A DNA stretch of 64,000 nucleotides from Natrinema hispanicum (GTDB taxonomy: Archaea > Halobacteriota > Halobacteria > Halobacteriales > Natrialbaceae): the NCBI RefSeq assembly GCF_900111485.1, contig NZ_FOIC01000006.1, positions 62,001 to 126,000 on the forward strand, written 5' to 3'. Below the pieces are notes generated by a model. It did not search any database, was not told where the DNA came from, and saw nothing but the letters and a program-made list of their open reading frames with translations. The stretch's first letter is position 1. Each line of letters starts with the position of its first letter. The position numbers were made by a program, and so were the translations under genes. Positions 44,606 to 51,947 of this stretch are shown piece after piece.

Positions 44606-44801
44606 GGATGCGTCGGATGGAATGGCTGGTCGGCTGGCTATTCGACGTTTATAGGGAACCGACAGTCATAACCACCGTGCCTGCATGCCCATGGTCGGCA
44701 TTTATACGTGACCGGCGACCAAAGCAGGGTAGTATCGCCCGATCGCCGTCCGAGAACCCCTTCGAAGCGCTTTTGACGGGGCCGGCGAAATCGCTCAGGC
44801 A

Positions 44802-45035
44802 ATGGTCGAACGCGAATCGCTCATCGAGATCGTCGTCTCCGTCGGTGCCGTCTTTCTGATGCTGGCGGCGATGTTCGCTATCGGATCGTCCTACGGCGCA
44901 GCAAACAGCACGCTCTCGCCCCAGGGCGGTCAGATGCTCGTCTGGGTAATCGTCGGGTTCATCCTGCTGATGACAGCAGTCGGGGTCGCTCTGGCTTATA
45001 TGCTGAACAATTCTGACGGCAACGTCAGTGCCTAA
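44802..45035 (+). CDS. Small two-helix membrane protein (DUF7472-like)
   Basis: A 77-residue protein with two membrane helices: about 10-28 (IVVSVGAVFLMLAAMFAIG) and about 46-68 (MLVWVIVGFILLMTAVGVALA), joined by a short loop and ending in a polar tail (MLNNSDGNVSA). I recall the family from haloarchaea as DUF7472, function unknown. The GCTTTTGAC stretch near 44767 is about 27-30 bases ahead of the ATG. The TAA stop overlaps the first base of a family-1 repeat element. Confidence 0.72.
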   Translation: MVERESLIEIVVSVGAVFLMLAAMFAIGSSYGAANSTLSPQGGQMLVWVIVGFILLMTAVGVALAYMLNNSDGNVSA

Positions 45036-45144
45036 TACTACCGGACAAACGTCAGTGACTACTCGATCGCGTCTCGACGGCTGTCGCCGTCGGCGACAGC
45101 GTCTTGGGTGCGATCGAGGGATGAACCGTTTTGTCCGGCAGTAT
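45035..45144. repeat. Family-1 small inverted-repeat element, copy A (110 bp)
   Basis: Ends: ATACTACCGGACAAACG (left) and CGTTTTGTCCGGCAGTAT (right), terminal inverted repeats of about 17 bases with two mismatches. In the middle a perfect 9-bp stem GCTGTCGCC-GTC-GGCGACAGC lies at 45080-45100. The same 110-bp element, in opposite orientation, is at 57917-58026. It starts on the last base of the upstream gene's TAA and lies between convergent genes. No protein is encoded. Confidence 0.75.
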
Positions 45145-45237
45145 AAGACACGCCACCATCTCGTTTCTCCCAGTCTGCCCGCTGAACCCATAATTGACCC
45201 AGAACAGAACTCGGAGCCGCCAGAACTGGTGCCGTCT

Positions 45238-45319
45238 CAGACGGTCTGCTGTCACTGGTTCCCGGCGCACCCACGATCGCATGCGGGTGCGCCGGCACTG
45301 ACTGACAGGCGTCCGTCTC
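45238..45319. repeat. Family-2 small inverted-repeat element, copy C (82 bp)
   Basis: The best copy of this family. Ends: CAGACGGTCTGCTGTCA (left) and TGACAGGCGTCCGTCTC (right), an imperfect terminal inverted repeat. Inside, a perfect 11-bp stem CCGGCGCACCC / GGGTGCGCCGG (45262-45272 and 45285-45295) surrounds a 12-base loop. On the minus strand the element begins right at the priL stop codon. Confidence 0.7.
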
Positions 45320-46397
45320 AGTCCCCGCTTGCCGACTGCTCGTCTTCCCGCCAATCCTCGAGCTCTTCGTCTTCTGCTTCCTCGAGTCGCTTTTCGTAGT
45401 AGGCCATCGGATGCGGAATCCGCTCGCAGAGGTCGTCTTTGTTCACGCAGTCGCCGTAGGACTGCATCGTCGAACAGGCCGGTGCCGAGTACTCAGTCGG
45501 CGAGCTATCGCCGCGGATGTGGTCGGTCTGATAGCGCGTCATCTCTTCGCCGAACGACGAGTTGACCCGGTAGAGGTCGACGATCTCGTCGGTCGACATC
45601 CCGATACTCGTCAGGAAGGCAGTGATCGCAAAGCGGGAGTGATGTGGCAGGTGTTCGCCCTTCTGGACCTGATCGAGCAACGCCTTCATACACGGCGGGA
45701 AGAGGTCGGGAACGACGGTGTCGATGTCCTGCGTCAGATCGAGGTCTGCCAGTATCGAACGGATCTCGTCGGCGTCGTCCTCGAGCGCGCTCGCGATCGT
45801 CTCGGGCACCTCGAACGGCAGCCCGTCCTCGATCCGGCCCCGGATCGCCTCCCGGAGCAGCGCGAGGAGTTCGTCTTCGTCGACGGGTACCTCGCCGCTG
45901 TCCAGCGGTCGATTGACGAGCCGCCACTCGTCTTCCCACATGTCTTCGGCCAGCGGCAGGTAGGTGCCGACGTCGATGCGATAGCCATCGCTGGCTGGCG
46001 TCTCGCGGATCTCGTCTTGCAGGTCGAATTCAGCTAACAGCTCTGGGAGCTCGAGCCCCGTCGACGAGACGCTTTTGAGTTCGGTCGTGTCGGCCATGTC
46101 GGCGGTAAAGCGGTCGTAGGCAGTCGCGGCCTCTCCGCGGGCGTACTTGCGGACGAGCACGCGCTCGCCGACCAGCGAGACGAGCACTCGTGCGACGGGA
46201 TAGGAGAGCAACTCGACGCGAGGTTCGTGGGCTGGCTCGCCGACAGTTCCGTCCTCGAGTGCGGTAATCACGCGTTGGCGTGCGCGGTCGACGACCGCCC
46301 GGTCTTGCTCGACGACGGTCGCGAGATCGACCGCTTCCGTCGCGACGGACTCGCGAGCGGCTGCGAGAAACGGATACCGGGCGTGGAGTCGCTGCAT
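45318..46397 (-). CDS. priL: DNA primase large subunit
   Basis: A 359-residue PriL, the iron-sulfur partner of the catalytic small subunit in RNA-primer synthesis. It starts MQRLHARYPFLAAAR as in other euryarchaea. The C-terminal [4Fe-4S] domain has four Cys: FPPCMKALL near 234, APACSTMQ near 306, GDC near 313 and LCERIPHP near 320. In between is the conserved RFAITAFLTSIGMS block. The start is isolated from the following plus-strand hydrolase gene by 137 bases. The stop codon abuts a family-2 repeat. Confidence 0.95.
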   Translation of the reverse strand: MQRLHARYPFLAAARESVATEAVDLATVVEQDRAVVDRARQRVITALEDGTVGEPAHEPRVELLSYPVARVLVSLVGERVLVRKYARGEAATAYDRFTADMADTTELKSVSSTGLELPELLAEFDLQDEIRETPASDGYRIDVGTYLPLAEDMWEDEWRLVNRPLDSGEVPVDEDELLALLREAIRGRIEDGLPFEVPETIASALEDDADEIRSILADLDLTQDIDTVVPDLFPPCMKALLDQVQKGEHLPHHSRFAITAFLTSIGMSTDEIVDLYRVNSSFGEEMTRYQTDHIRGDSSPTEYSAPACSTMQSYGDCVNKDDLCERIPHPMAYYEKRLEEAEDEELEDWREDEQSASGD

Positions 46398-46534
46398 CGG
46401 TAAAACGAAATTACTCCGGCGGGATAAGCGCGCTGATTATCGTAATCGCGTTTTATACTCGGCTCCTCGATTCGGCGACGCAAGCGCCGCGCTCGAGGAT
46501 CGATTTCAAGAGTGTTCGACACGTCACTGCGAGT

Positions 46535-47404
46535 ATGCCACAGGCGACGAGAGATGGTGTGTCGATCTACTACGAGCGCGACGAGAGTGACGGCGATGGA
46601 ACCGCGCCGGTCGTCTTCGTTCAGGGGCTGGGATTCGGGCGGTGGATGTGGCGGTGGCAACGCGAGGCCGTCGCCGATCGCTACGACGTGATCGCGCCCG
46701 ATAACCGGGGAACTGGCCGCTCGGACGTCGGCTTGCCGCCGCTCGTCCCGCGGCTGCCGGGGCTGCTCCGCGGACTCGTCTTGCTCAAACTGGCGGGCTA
46801 TTCGATGGACGGGCTCGCGGCCGATCTCGAGGCCGTCCTCGACGATGCAGGGATCTACAACGCCCACATCGTCGGCGCGAGCATGGGCGGGATGATCGCC
46901 CAGCGCCACGCCGTCGAGTACACCCGGGCGAAGTCGCTGACGCTGTGTTGTACGTCCCACGGCGGGCCCGACGCCGCGCCGGTGCCCGAGGAAACGCAGG
47001 AACACATGTTCGAGACGCCCGACGGGGCAGACGAGCGGGGGACGATCCGCCACCGCATGCGTCCCGCGTTCACCGAGCGCTTTACCAACCGGAACCCACA
47101 TCTGATGGATCAGATCATCGAGTGGCGTCTCGAGCAAGATGCTGACGAGCCAGCCCGCGAAGCCCAAGGCGCGGCTGTGCAGGGCTTCGACATCAGCGAC
47201 CGCCTTGAGCGTGTCCGCGTCCCGACGCTGATCCTCCACGGGACCGACGACCAGGTCGTCCCCGTCGAGAACGCGCGGTTGCTCGAGGAGAAATTACCCA
47301 ACAGTCGGCTGGAACTGATCGAGGGCGGCTCGCATCTTTTCTTCATCGAGGACGACAAGCTGGTCAGCGAGCACTTGATCGAGTTTCTCGACGCACAGGA
47401 CTAA
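46535..47404 (+). CDS. Alpha/beta-hydrolase
   Basis: A 289-residue serine hydrolase. The nucleophile elbow is GASMGGM near residues 113-119; the oxyanion region is VFVQGLGFGRWMW near 28-40, APDNRGTGRSD follows, and the acid and base are in HGTDDQVVP and GGSHLFF at about 235 and 263. The fold is sure; the substrate (ester, epoxide, haloalkane or lactone) is not. The frame is open upstream to 46280, opposite the priL start; the ATG at 46535 fits the MPQATRDGVSIYYERD opening of such enzymes. Confidence 0.88.
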   Translation: MPQATRDGVSIYYERDESDGDGTAPVVFVQGLGFGRWMWRWQREAVADRYDVIAPDNRGTGRSDVGLPPLVPRLPGLLRGLVLLKLAGYSMDGLAADLEAVLDDAGIYNAHIVGASMGGMIAQRHAVEYTRAKSLTLCCTSHGGPDAAPVPEETQEHMFETPDGADERGTIRHRMRPAFTERFTNRNPHLMDQIIEWRLEQDADEPAREAQGAAVQGFDISDRLERVRVPTLILHGTDDQVVPVENARLLEEKLPNSRLELIEGGSHLFFIEDDKLVSEHLIEFLDAQD

Positions 47405-47443
47405 GCGACGCGGGCTAGATCGCTGGCGGTGTGGACGACCCGG

Positions 47444-47749
47444 TCAACTGGCCGCGGTGGCGTCTTCGATCTGGATTCGGCCGTCGCTTCGGACGCCAAT
47501 CGAGAACCCCTCGTAGGTGAACCACACCAGATGGACGCTGTCGCTGGTTTTTCTGTGTGCGTGTTCGACCAACTCGTTGAGCGCACCCGGGTCGACGGCA
47601 TCGTACAGCGGCGACAGTTCGGTCGGGTCCCGCTCGAGCCGTGTGGCGACCGCGGTGACGACGGCCTCGCTCGGCCGGCCATCCGCCGGATCGAACGCCG
47701 TGACGTATTCCTCTGTCGGCTCGTCCGCTGGATCGTTCGGGGAGGGCAT
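47444..47749 (-). CDS. Single-domain HalOD1 protein
   Basis: A 101-residue protein with a HalOD1 domain: SEAVVTAVATRLERDPTELSPLYDAVDPGALNELVEHA followed by the beta hairpin VWFTYEGFSIGVRSDGRIQIED. It has a longer N-terminal arm than the copy at 37.1 kb and is clearly a divergent paralogue. No partner sensor is next to it; the hydrolase and PCNA genes are the neighbours. Confidence 0.82.
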   Translation of the reverse strand: MPSPNDPADEPTEEYVTAFDPADGRPSEAVVTAVATRLERDPTELSPLYDAVDPGALNELVEHAHRKTSDSVHLVWFTYEGFSIGVRSDGRIQIEDATAAS

Positions 47750-47846
47750 AGCACACTGGAGGGGACGTCACAGAGTAGCCACTCCCCTGTCTATATCGAC
47801 GTTTTAAGTATCAGAGCAGGCCGGCAGAACAGTTGACGACGGCCGT

Positions 47847-48590
47847 TCAGTCGCTCTGGATCCGCGGCGCGAGCATGTAGGTCACTTGTCCCTGTCCCTC
47901 CGCGAAGCCGAAGTAGATCTTGACGGGGAACTCCTCGCCGAGATCGAGCGTGACCTCGGTATTCGAGGGGATCGCCTTGTTCATGTCCTTGAGGTAGTCA
48001 AGCGAGAACAGCGAGTGAGCAGGGCCGATCTGTAGATCGATCAGGTCCTCCTGGGTCAACTCGAGGTGGACGTCGTCGGTGTCGCCCTCCGCATCGACGT
48101 AGAAGAACTCCTCGCCCTCGTTGACGCCCAGCGCGATGTGATCCGAGACCATGTCGGCCGCCTTCACGGAGCGGTTGACGTCTTTGCCTTCGAGGACGAC
48201 CTCAGCGGGCAGGTCGAGATCCGGAATGTCCGGTTCCTGGCGGATCGAGTCGGGATCGATGAGCGCGAGCGTGTACTCGAGCCCGTCGATCTGAATGTGG
48301 AGCTTGCGGGTCTCCTCGTCGAGTTCGAGCTGGATGAGCTGGCCGGAGTCGGCCATGCCGGCGATGTCTTCCAGCCGCGAGAGGTCGACGCCAATCAGCC
48401 CGCCGTCTGCTTCGTAGGACTCGAACGCAGCCGAATCGAGCGAGAGGTCGACCATCCCGACGTTCGCGGGGTCGACGGCCCGGATTTCGAGGCCGTCCGC
48501 CTCGAGGTGGATCTTGCACTCGTCGACCAACACGCTGACCGAGTCGAGCGCGCTGGTGAGCGTTTCGGCGCTCACGATGGCCTTGAACAT
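47847..48590 (-). CDS. pcn: DNA sliding clamp PCNA
   Basis: A 247-residue trimeric clamp that encircles DNA and tethers polymerase, ligase and repair enzymes. It opens [25 protein letters not shown], keeps [16 protein letters not shown] and VEIHLEA-type strands, the interdomain connecting loop region and a C-terminal [11 protein letters not shown] tail. The longer frame to 48617 is rejected: its ATG sits inside the TATA box TTTTTATG, and the ATG at 48590 is 27 bases further, the normal leaderless distance. It acts with the RFC-type protein at 18.4 kb. Confidence 0.97.
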   Translation of the reverse strand: MFKAIVSAETLTSALDSVSVLVDECKIHLEADGLEIRAVDPANVGMVDLSLDSAAFESYEADGGLIGVDLSRLEDIAGMADSGQLIQLELDEETRKLHIQIDGLEYTLALIDPDSIRQEPDIPDLDLPAEVVLEGKDVNRSVKAADMVSDHIALGVNEGEEFFYVDAEGDTDDVHLELTQEDLIDLQIGPAHSLFSLDYLKDMNKAIPSNTEVTLDLGEEFPVKIYFGFAEGQGQVTYMLAPRIQSD

Positions 48591-48614
48591 ATAGCTCGGC
48601 GTACGGACGGTTGG

Positions 48615-48624
48615 CATAAAAAGG
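48615..48624 (-). promoter_or_regulatory. TATA box of pcn, containing an upstream ATG
   Basis: The minus strand reads CCTTTTTATG, centred about 29 bases before the PCNA ATG at 48590. The last three bases form an in-frame ATG that would add nine residues; it belongs to the promoter. Confidence 0.6.
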
Positions 48625-48826
48625 CACCCTTTACGGGTGACAGCGGGATCGCGGTGTTTCTGGAGCGATCGGCTGCCTTTCCGGACCAGTCTGTCAGCCG
48701 ATACGAGTCGCGCCGGTCGTCCTCGGGCAGTGGGCGACGATCGCGTGGCGTTCGACGGGACGACTGGTCTCCTCCGCGCAGGCTGCGGTGTTTTGAGGAT
48801 GGCGCTGGTAGCTCCTCGAACGACGC

Positions 48827-49798
48827 ATGTATGTGACCGTACTCAGCACGGGCGGCACGATCGCGAGCACCGGCGGCGACGACGGTGCATCGCCGACCAA
48901 GCAAGGGAGCGATCTCGTCAGTGCGGTCCCCGAACTGGCCGACTACGTGGACATCGACGTCGATCAGGTCGCACAGATCCCGAGCTTCGAGATGGACACC
49001 GCAACGCTCGAGTCGATCGGCGATCGGGTCCGCGAACTCGACGGGGATGCGAGCGTCGACGCGGTCGTCATCACCCACGGCACGGACACGATCGAAGAGA
49101 CGGCGTACTATCTCGACGTCGCGATTCGGCCGGCGACGCCCGTCTTCCTGACCGGCGCACAGCGCCGCCCGGACGAGTATAGCCCGGACGGGCTGTCGAA
49201 CCTCCTCACGGCGTTTCGGGCCGCTGGCGCGTTCGACACCCACGGCCACGGTGGCGTTTTCGTAGCGTTCAACGAGGCGGTCCACGCCGCCCGCCGCGTC
49301 ACGAAGACTCATACCTCGAAACTCGAGACCTTCCGCTCCGTCGGGACCGGCCCGGTCGCCACCGTCGACCGGAACGGCGTCGCGATTCATCGGACACCCA
49401 GGAGCGAATCGACGCACCTTCCGGCCACCTCGCTCGCAGCGGCCGTCTACACGGTCACAAGCGCCAGCGGCGTCACGGGCGAGTTGCTCGAGGCGGCGGT
49501 CGAACGTGATGCGGATGGTCTCGTCGTCGAGGGGACGGGCCTCGGGAATACGACGAAAGCGCTCGGAACCGCTGTCCGCGACGCGATCGGCGAGGGAGTG
49601 CCGGTCGTAATTACCTCGCGCTGTCTCGAGGGCCGAACCGCGCCCGTCTACGGTGGAGTCGGCGGCGGTGAACGACTTCGGGAGTACGGTGCGATCTTTG
49701 CGGGCGATTTGCCGGCACAGAAGGCCCGCATCAAACTGACGCTGGCGCTGGCCGCGTTCGACGACGAGGCGGCGATTCGGCGCGTGTTCGCCAACTGA
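48827..49798 (+). CDS. L-asparaginase, type I
   Basis: A 323-residue amidohydrolase that converts asparagine to aspartate and ammonia. The two signature blocks are present: [13 protein letters not shown] at about 5-17 with the nucleophilic Thr, and [18 protein letters not shown] at about 80-97 with the second Thr-Asp pair. There is no signal peptide, so it is the cytoplasmic type. The [16 protein letters not shown] end is typical. It is divergent from pcn. Confidence 0.92.
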   Translation: MYVTVLSTGGTIASTGGDDGASPTKQGSDLVSAVPELADYVDIDVDQVAQIPSFEMDTATLESIGDRVRELDGDASVDAVVITHGTDTIEETAYYLDVAIRPATPVFLTGAQRRPDEYSPDGLSNLLTAFRAAGAFDTHGHGGVFVAFNEAVHAARRVTKTHTSKLETFRSVGTGPVATVDRNGVAIHRTPRSESTHLPATSLAAAVYTVTSASGVTGELLEAAVERDADGLVVEGTGLGNTTKALGTAVRDAIGEGVPVVITSRCLEGRTAPVYGGVGGGERLREYGAIFAGDLPAQKARIKLTLALAAFDDEAAIRRVFAN

Positions 49799-49819
49799 CC
49801 GGCCGCCGTCCGATCACGT

Positions 49820-50719
49820 TTAGATGTAGTCGCCCTCGCTCTCGTAGACCGATGGGTCGTCTTCGTACTTCCGAGCGATCGCTTCCAGCGTTTGGAAGTC
49901 AGCGTTCTCGTGGCTCTTGACGTACTGGATAAACTCCTCTAGGTGTGAGATCATGTGGGGGAGCCCGTGGAGGTCGGGATGGATCGTGAACGTGTAGACG
50001 CCCGCGCCGCGGCGGTTGTAGAGGAAGTCGAACTGCCGTTTGTAGTACTGCTCGTACATCATCTTCGGGTCCTTGTAGCCGGCGTGGTAGAGCGGCTGTT
50101 TGATGAACAGCATCGGCGGGATGTCGTCACGGTACCAGCTAATCGGAATCTCGACCACGTCCGTCTCCTCGCCGTACTCGTAGGGCTCCATCCACGTCTC
50201 CGGATCCTGCTCGTACTGGATCGGCGTCCAGTCGTCGCCTTTTCGCATCCAGCCGGGTTCGAACTCTCGTTCCATCAGGCTGCTGTCGTACAGGAAGCCG
50301 TGTTTCTCGACGAGCTCGGGCGTGTTCTCACTGAACTCCCACCAGCTCGCGCGGTGGCCGACCGGCTCCTCGCCGGTGACGTCCTCGATCAGGTCGATCG
50401 AGACCTCGAGGATCGCGTCTTCCTGCTCGCGCGAGAGGTCCGTCGGGTTCTCGTGGGAGTAGCCGTGGACGCCGAGTTCGTGGCCGGCGGCTGCGACCGC
50501 CTCGATTTCGTCGCGGAACGTCTCGATTGTGTGACCCGGCACGTACCACGACGTCTCTACGTCCTCGTCCTCAAACAGTTGCACGAGGCGGGGGATGCCC
50601 TCGTTTCCCGCCGAGAGCCCGCGTGATAGGTCTGCTGGTGAATCCGCCCCGCCGTACGAGCCTAACCAGCCGGCGACGCAGTCCGCGTCGACACCGATCG
50701 CGACGTCGATATCACCCAT
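49820..50719 (-). CDS. Polysaccharide deacetylase family protein
   Basis: A 299-residue NodB-fold protein. It starts MGDIDVAIGVDADCVAGWLG, with the metal Asp in DADCV, and contains WYVPGHTIETF, ELGVHGYSHENPTDL, GHRASWWEFSENT, DSSLME and TIHPDLHGLP. This branch resembles the PgdA/cyclic imide hydrolase (HpPgdA-like) group rather than classical chitin deacetylases, and no signal peptide is present. The substrate is unknown. The frame extends up to 50791; the ATG at 50719 fits the family. Confidence 0.85.
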   Translation of the reverse strand: MGDIDVAIGVDADCVAGWLGSYGGADSPADLSRGLSAGNEGIPRLVQLFEDEDVETSWYVPGHTIETFRDEIEAVAAAGHELGVHGYSHENPTDLSREQEDAILEVSIDLIEDVTGEEPVGHRASWWEFSENTPELVEKHGFLYDSSLMEREFEPGWMRKGDDWTPIQYEQDPETWMEPYEYGEETDVVEIPISWYRDDIPPMLFIKQPLYHAGYKDPKMMYEQYYKRQFDFLYNRRGAGVYTFTIHPDLHGLPHMISHLEEFIQYVKSHENADFQTLEAIARKYEDDPSVYESEGDYI

Positions 50720-50932
50720 GGTAACACCGCTCTCGGCTTCGACCCGCCGGCTAATAGTGGTCCTCCCTGCCGGAGATATCGACCGATTCAATCCGCCGAT
50801 GACACTCTCTCGAACTGAACAGTGGCTCGAGATGACCGGCTCGGCACCCCGGGGCCGGACACGTCTCCCCGGGCATCCGCCATACTTACCCGCGGTGACT
50901 CCCTACGCCCGTACTAACTGACGAGAGTCTCT

Positions 50933-51709
50933 ATGGCAGGAAAAGATCACTATTACAACAAAGCGAAACAGGAAGGCTACCGCTCTCGAGCGGCCTACAA
51001 ACTCAAACAACTCGACAACCTCGAGCACGTCCTCGACCGCGGCGAGACGGTCGTCGACCTCGGGGCTGCACCGGGTGGCTGGCTCGAGGTCGCCGCCGAG
51101 GAGGTCGGCCCGCAGGGGAACGTGATCGGCGTCGACTTCCAGCGGATCAAGGACTTCGAGGACCACGACAACGTCGAGACGCTCCGCGGGGACATGACCG
51201 AGGCAAAAACGCGCGACCGCGTGATCGATGCTGCCGATGGCTCGGTTGATGCCGTGATTTCGGACATGGCACCCAACATGTCCGGCGAGTACTCGCTCGA
51301 CCAGGCTCGCTCGCTCCATCTCGCACGGCAGGCCTTCGAGACGTCCCTCGAACTGCTGGACAGTGGCGGGGACTTCGTCGTGAAGGTCTTCGAAGGACCG
51401 GACGTCGACGACTTCCGGGCCGACGTCGAAGAGGAGTTTCAGTACGTCCGTGCAACGTCTCCCAAAGCGAGCCGCGACGAGTCCTCCGAAATCTATCTCA
51501 TCGGGAAGGGGCGACTCACCGCGCCGGTGCGACCGGGCGACGAACTCGAGGTCGAGATCGTCGACGTCGGCAGCGAAGGTGACGGCATCGCGTCGGTCGA
51601 GGGCTACCGGCTGTTCGTTCCGGGGACCGAGGTCGGCGAGACAGTCGCCGTCTGCGTCGAGGATATGAAACCGAACTTCGGGTTCGCACAGCGTCTCGAC
51701 CGCGACTAA
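50933..51709 (+). CDS. rlmE: 23S rRNA uridine 2'-O-methyltransferase RlmE with C-terminal TRAM domain
   Basis: A 258-residue FtsJ-type enzyme. The first ~200 residues hold the SAM-binding VVDLGAAPGGWLEVA, the K-D-K-E tetrad region (RAAYKLKQLD; VDAVISDMAPNMSGEYSLD; DFVVKVFEG) and the family ending SSEIYLIGKG. Residues of about 200-258 form a TRAM domain (VEIVDVGSEGDGIASVEGYRLFVP), an RNA-binding fusion common in haloarchaea. It methylates the ribose of a 23S rRNA uridine. It ends one base before the RHH stop codon on the other strand. Confidence 0.94.
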   Translation: MAGKDHYYNKAKQEGYRSRAAYKLKQLDNLEHVLDRGETVVDLGAAPGGWLEVAAEEVGPQGNVIGVDFQRIKDFEDHDNVETLRGDMTEAKTRDRVIDAADGSVDAVISDMAPNMSGEYSLDQARSLHLARQAFETSLELLDSGGDFVVKVFEGPDVDDFRADVEEEFQYVRATSPKASRDESSEIYLIGKGRLTAPVRPGDELEVEIVDVGSEGDGIASVEGYRLFVPGTEVGETVAVCVEDMKPNFGFAQRLDRD

Positions 51710-51886
51710 TTATTCCTGGTTCTCGAGGCGATCGTGGCGCTTGTCGATCTCGTCTAAGATATCTAGGTTCTTGCGGATCGAGGACCGAATCGCGTCGCTA
51801 CGGTTGACGAACTTCCCGTCGTCGCCGACGTGATCGTCTAGATCATCGAGGAGTTCCTGTGGGATTTCGACGCTGATCTTGGGCAT
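51710..51886 (-). CDS. Ribbon-helix-helix (CopG/NikR-like) small DNA-binding protein
   Basis: A 58-residue protein: MPKISVEIPQELLDDLDDHV gives the ribbon and first helix and KFVNRSDAIRSSIRKNLDIL the second. Such RHH dimers bind short operators. The open frame reaches up to 52027 inside the tatC gene; the ATG at 51886 is the natural start. The target is unknown, but autoregulation is common. It is followed by convergent rlmE and preceded, 61 bases away on the same strand, by the TatC fusion gene. Confidence 0.88.
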   Translation of the reverse strand: MPKISVEIPQELLDDLDDHVGDDGKFVNRSDAIRSSIRKNLDILDEIDKRHDRLENQE

Positions 51887-51947
51887 CAGTCTGGAAACAC
51901 GTTCGCACGGTCCGGACTTAAGGGTAGTTGGTCGCGTCGTCGGATCG

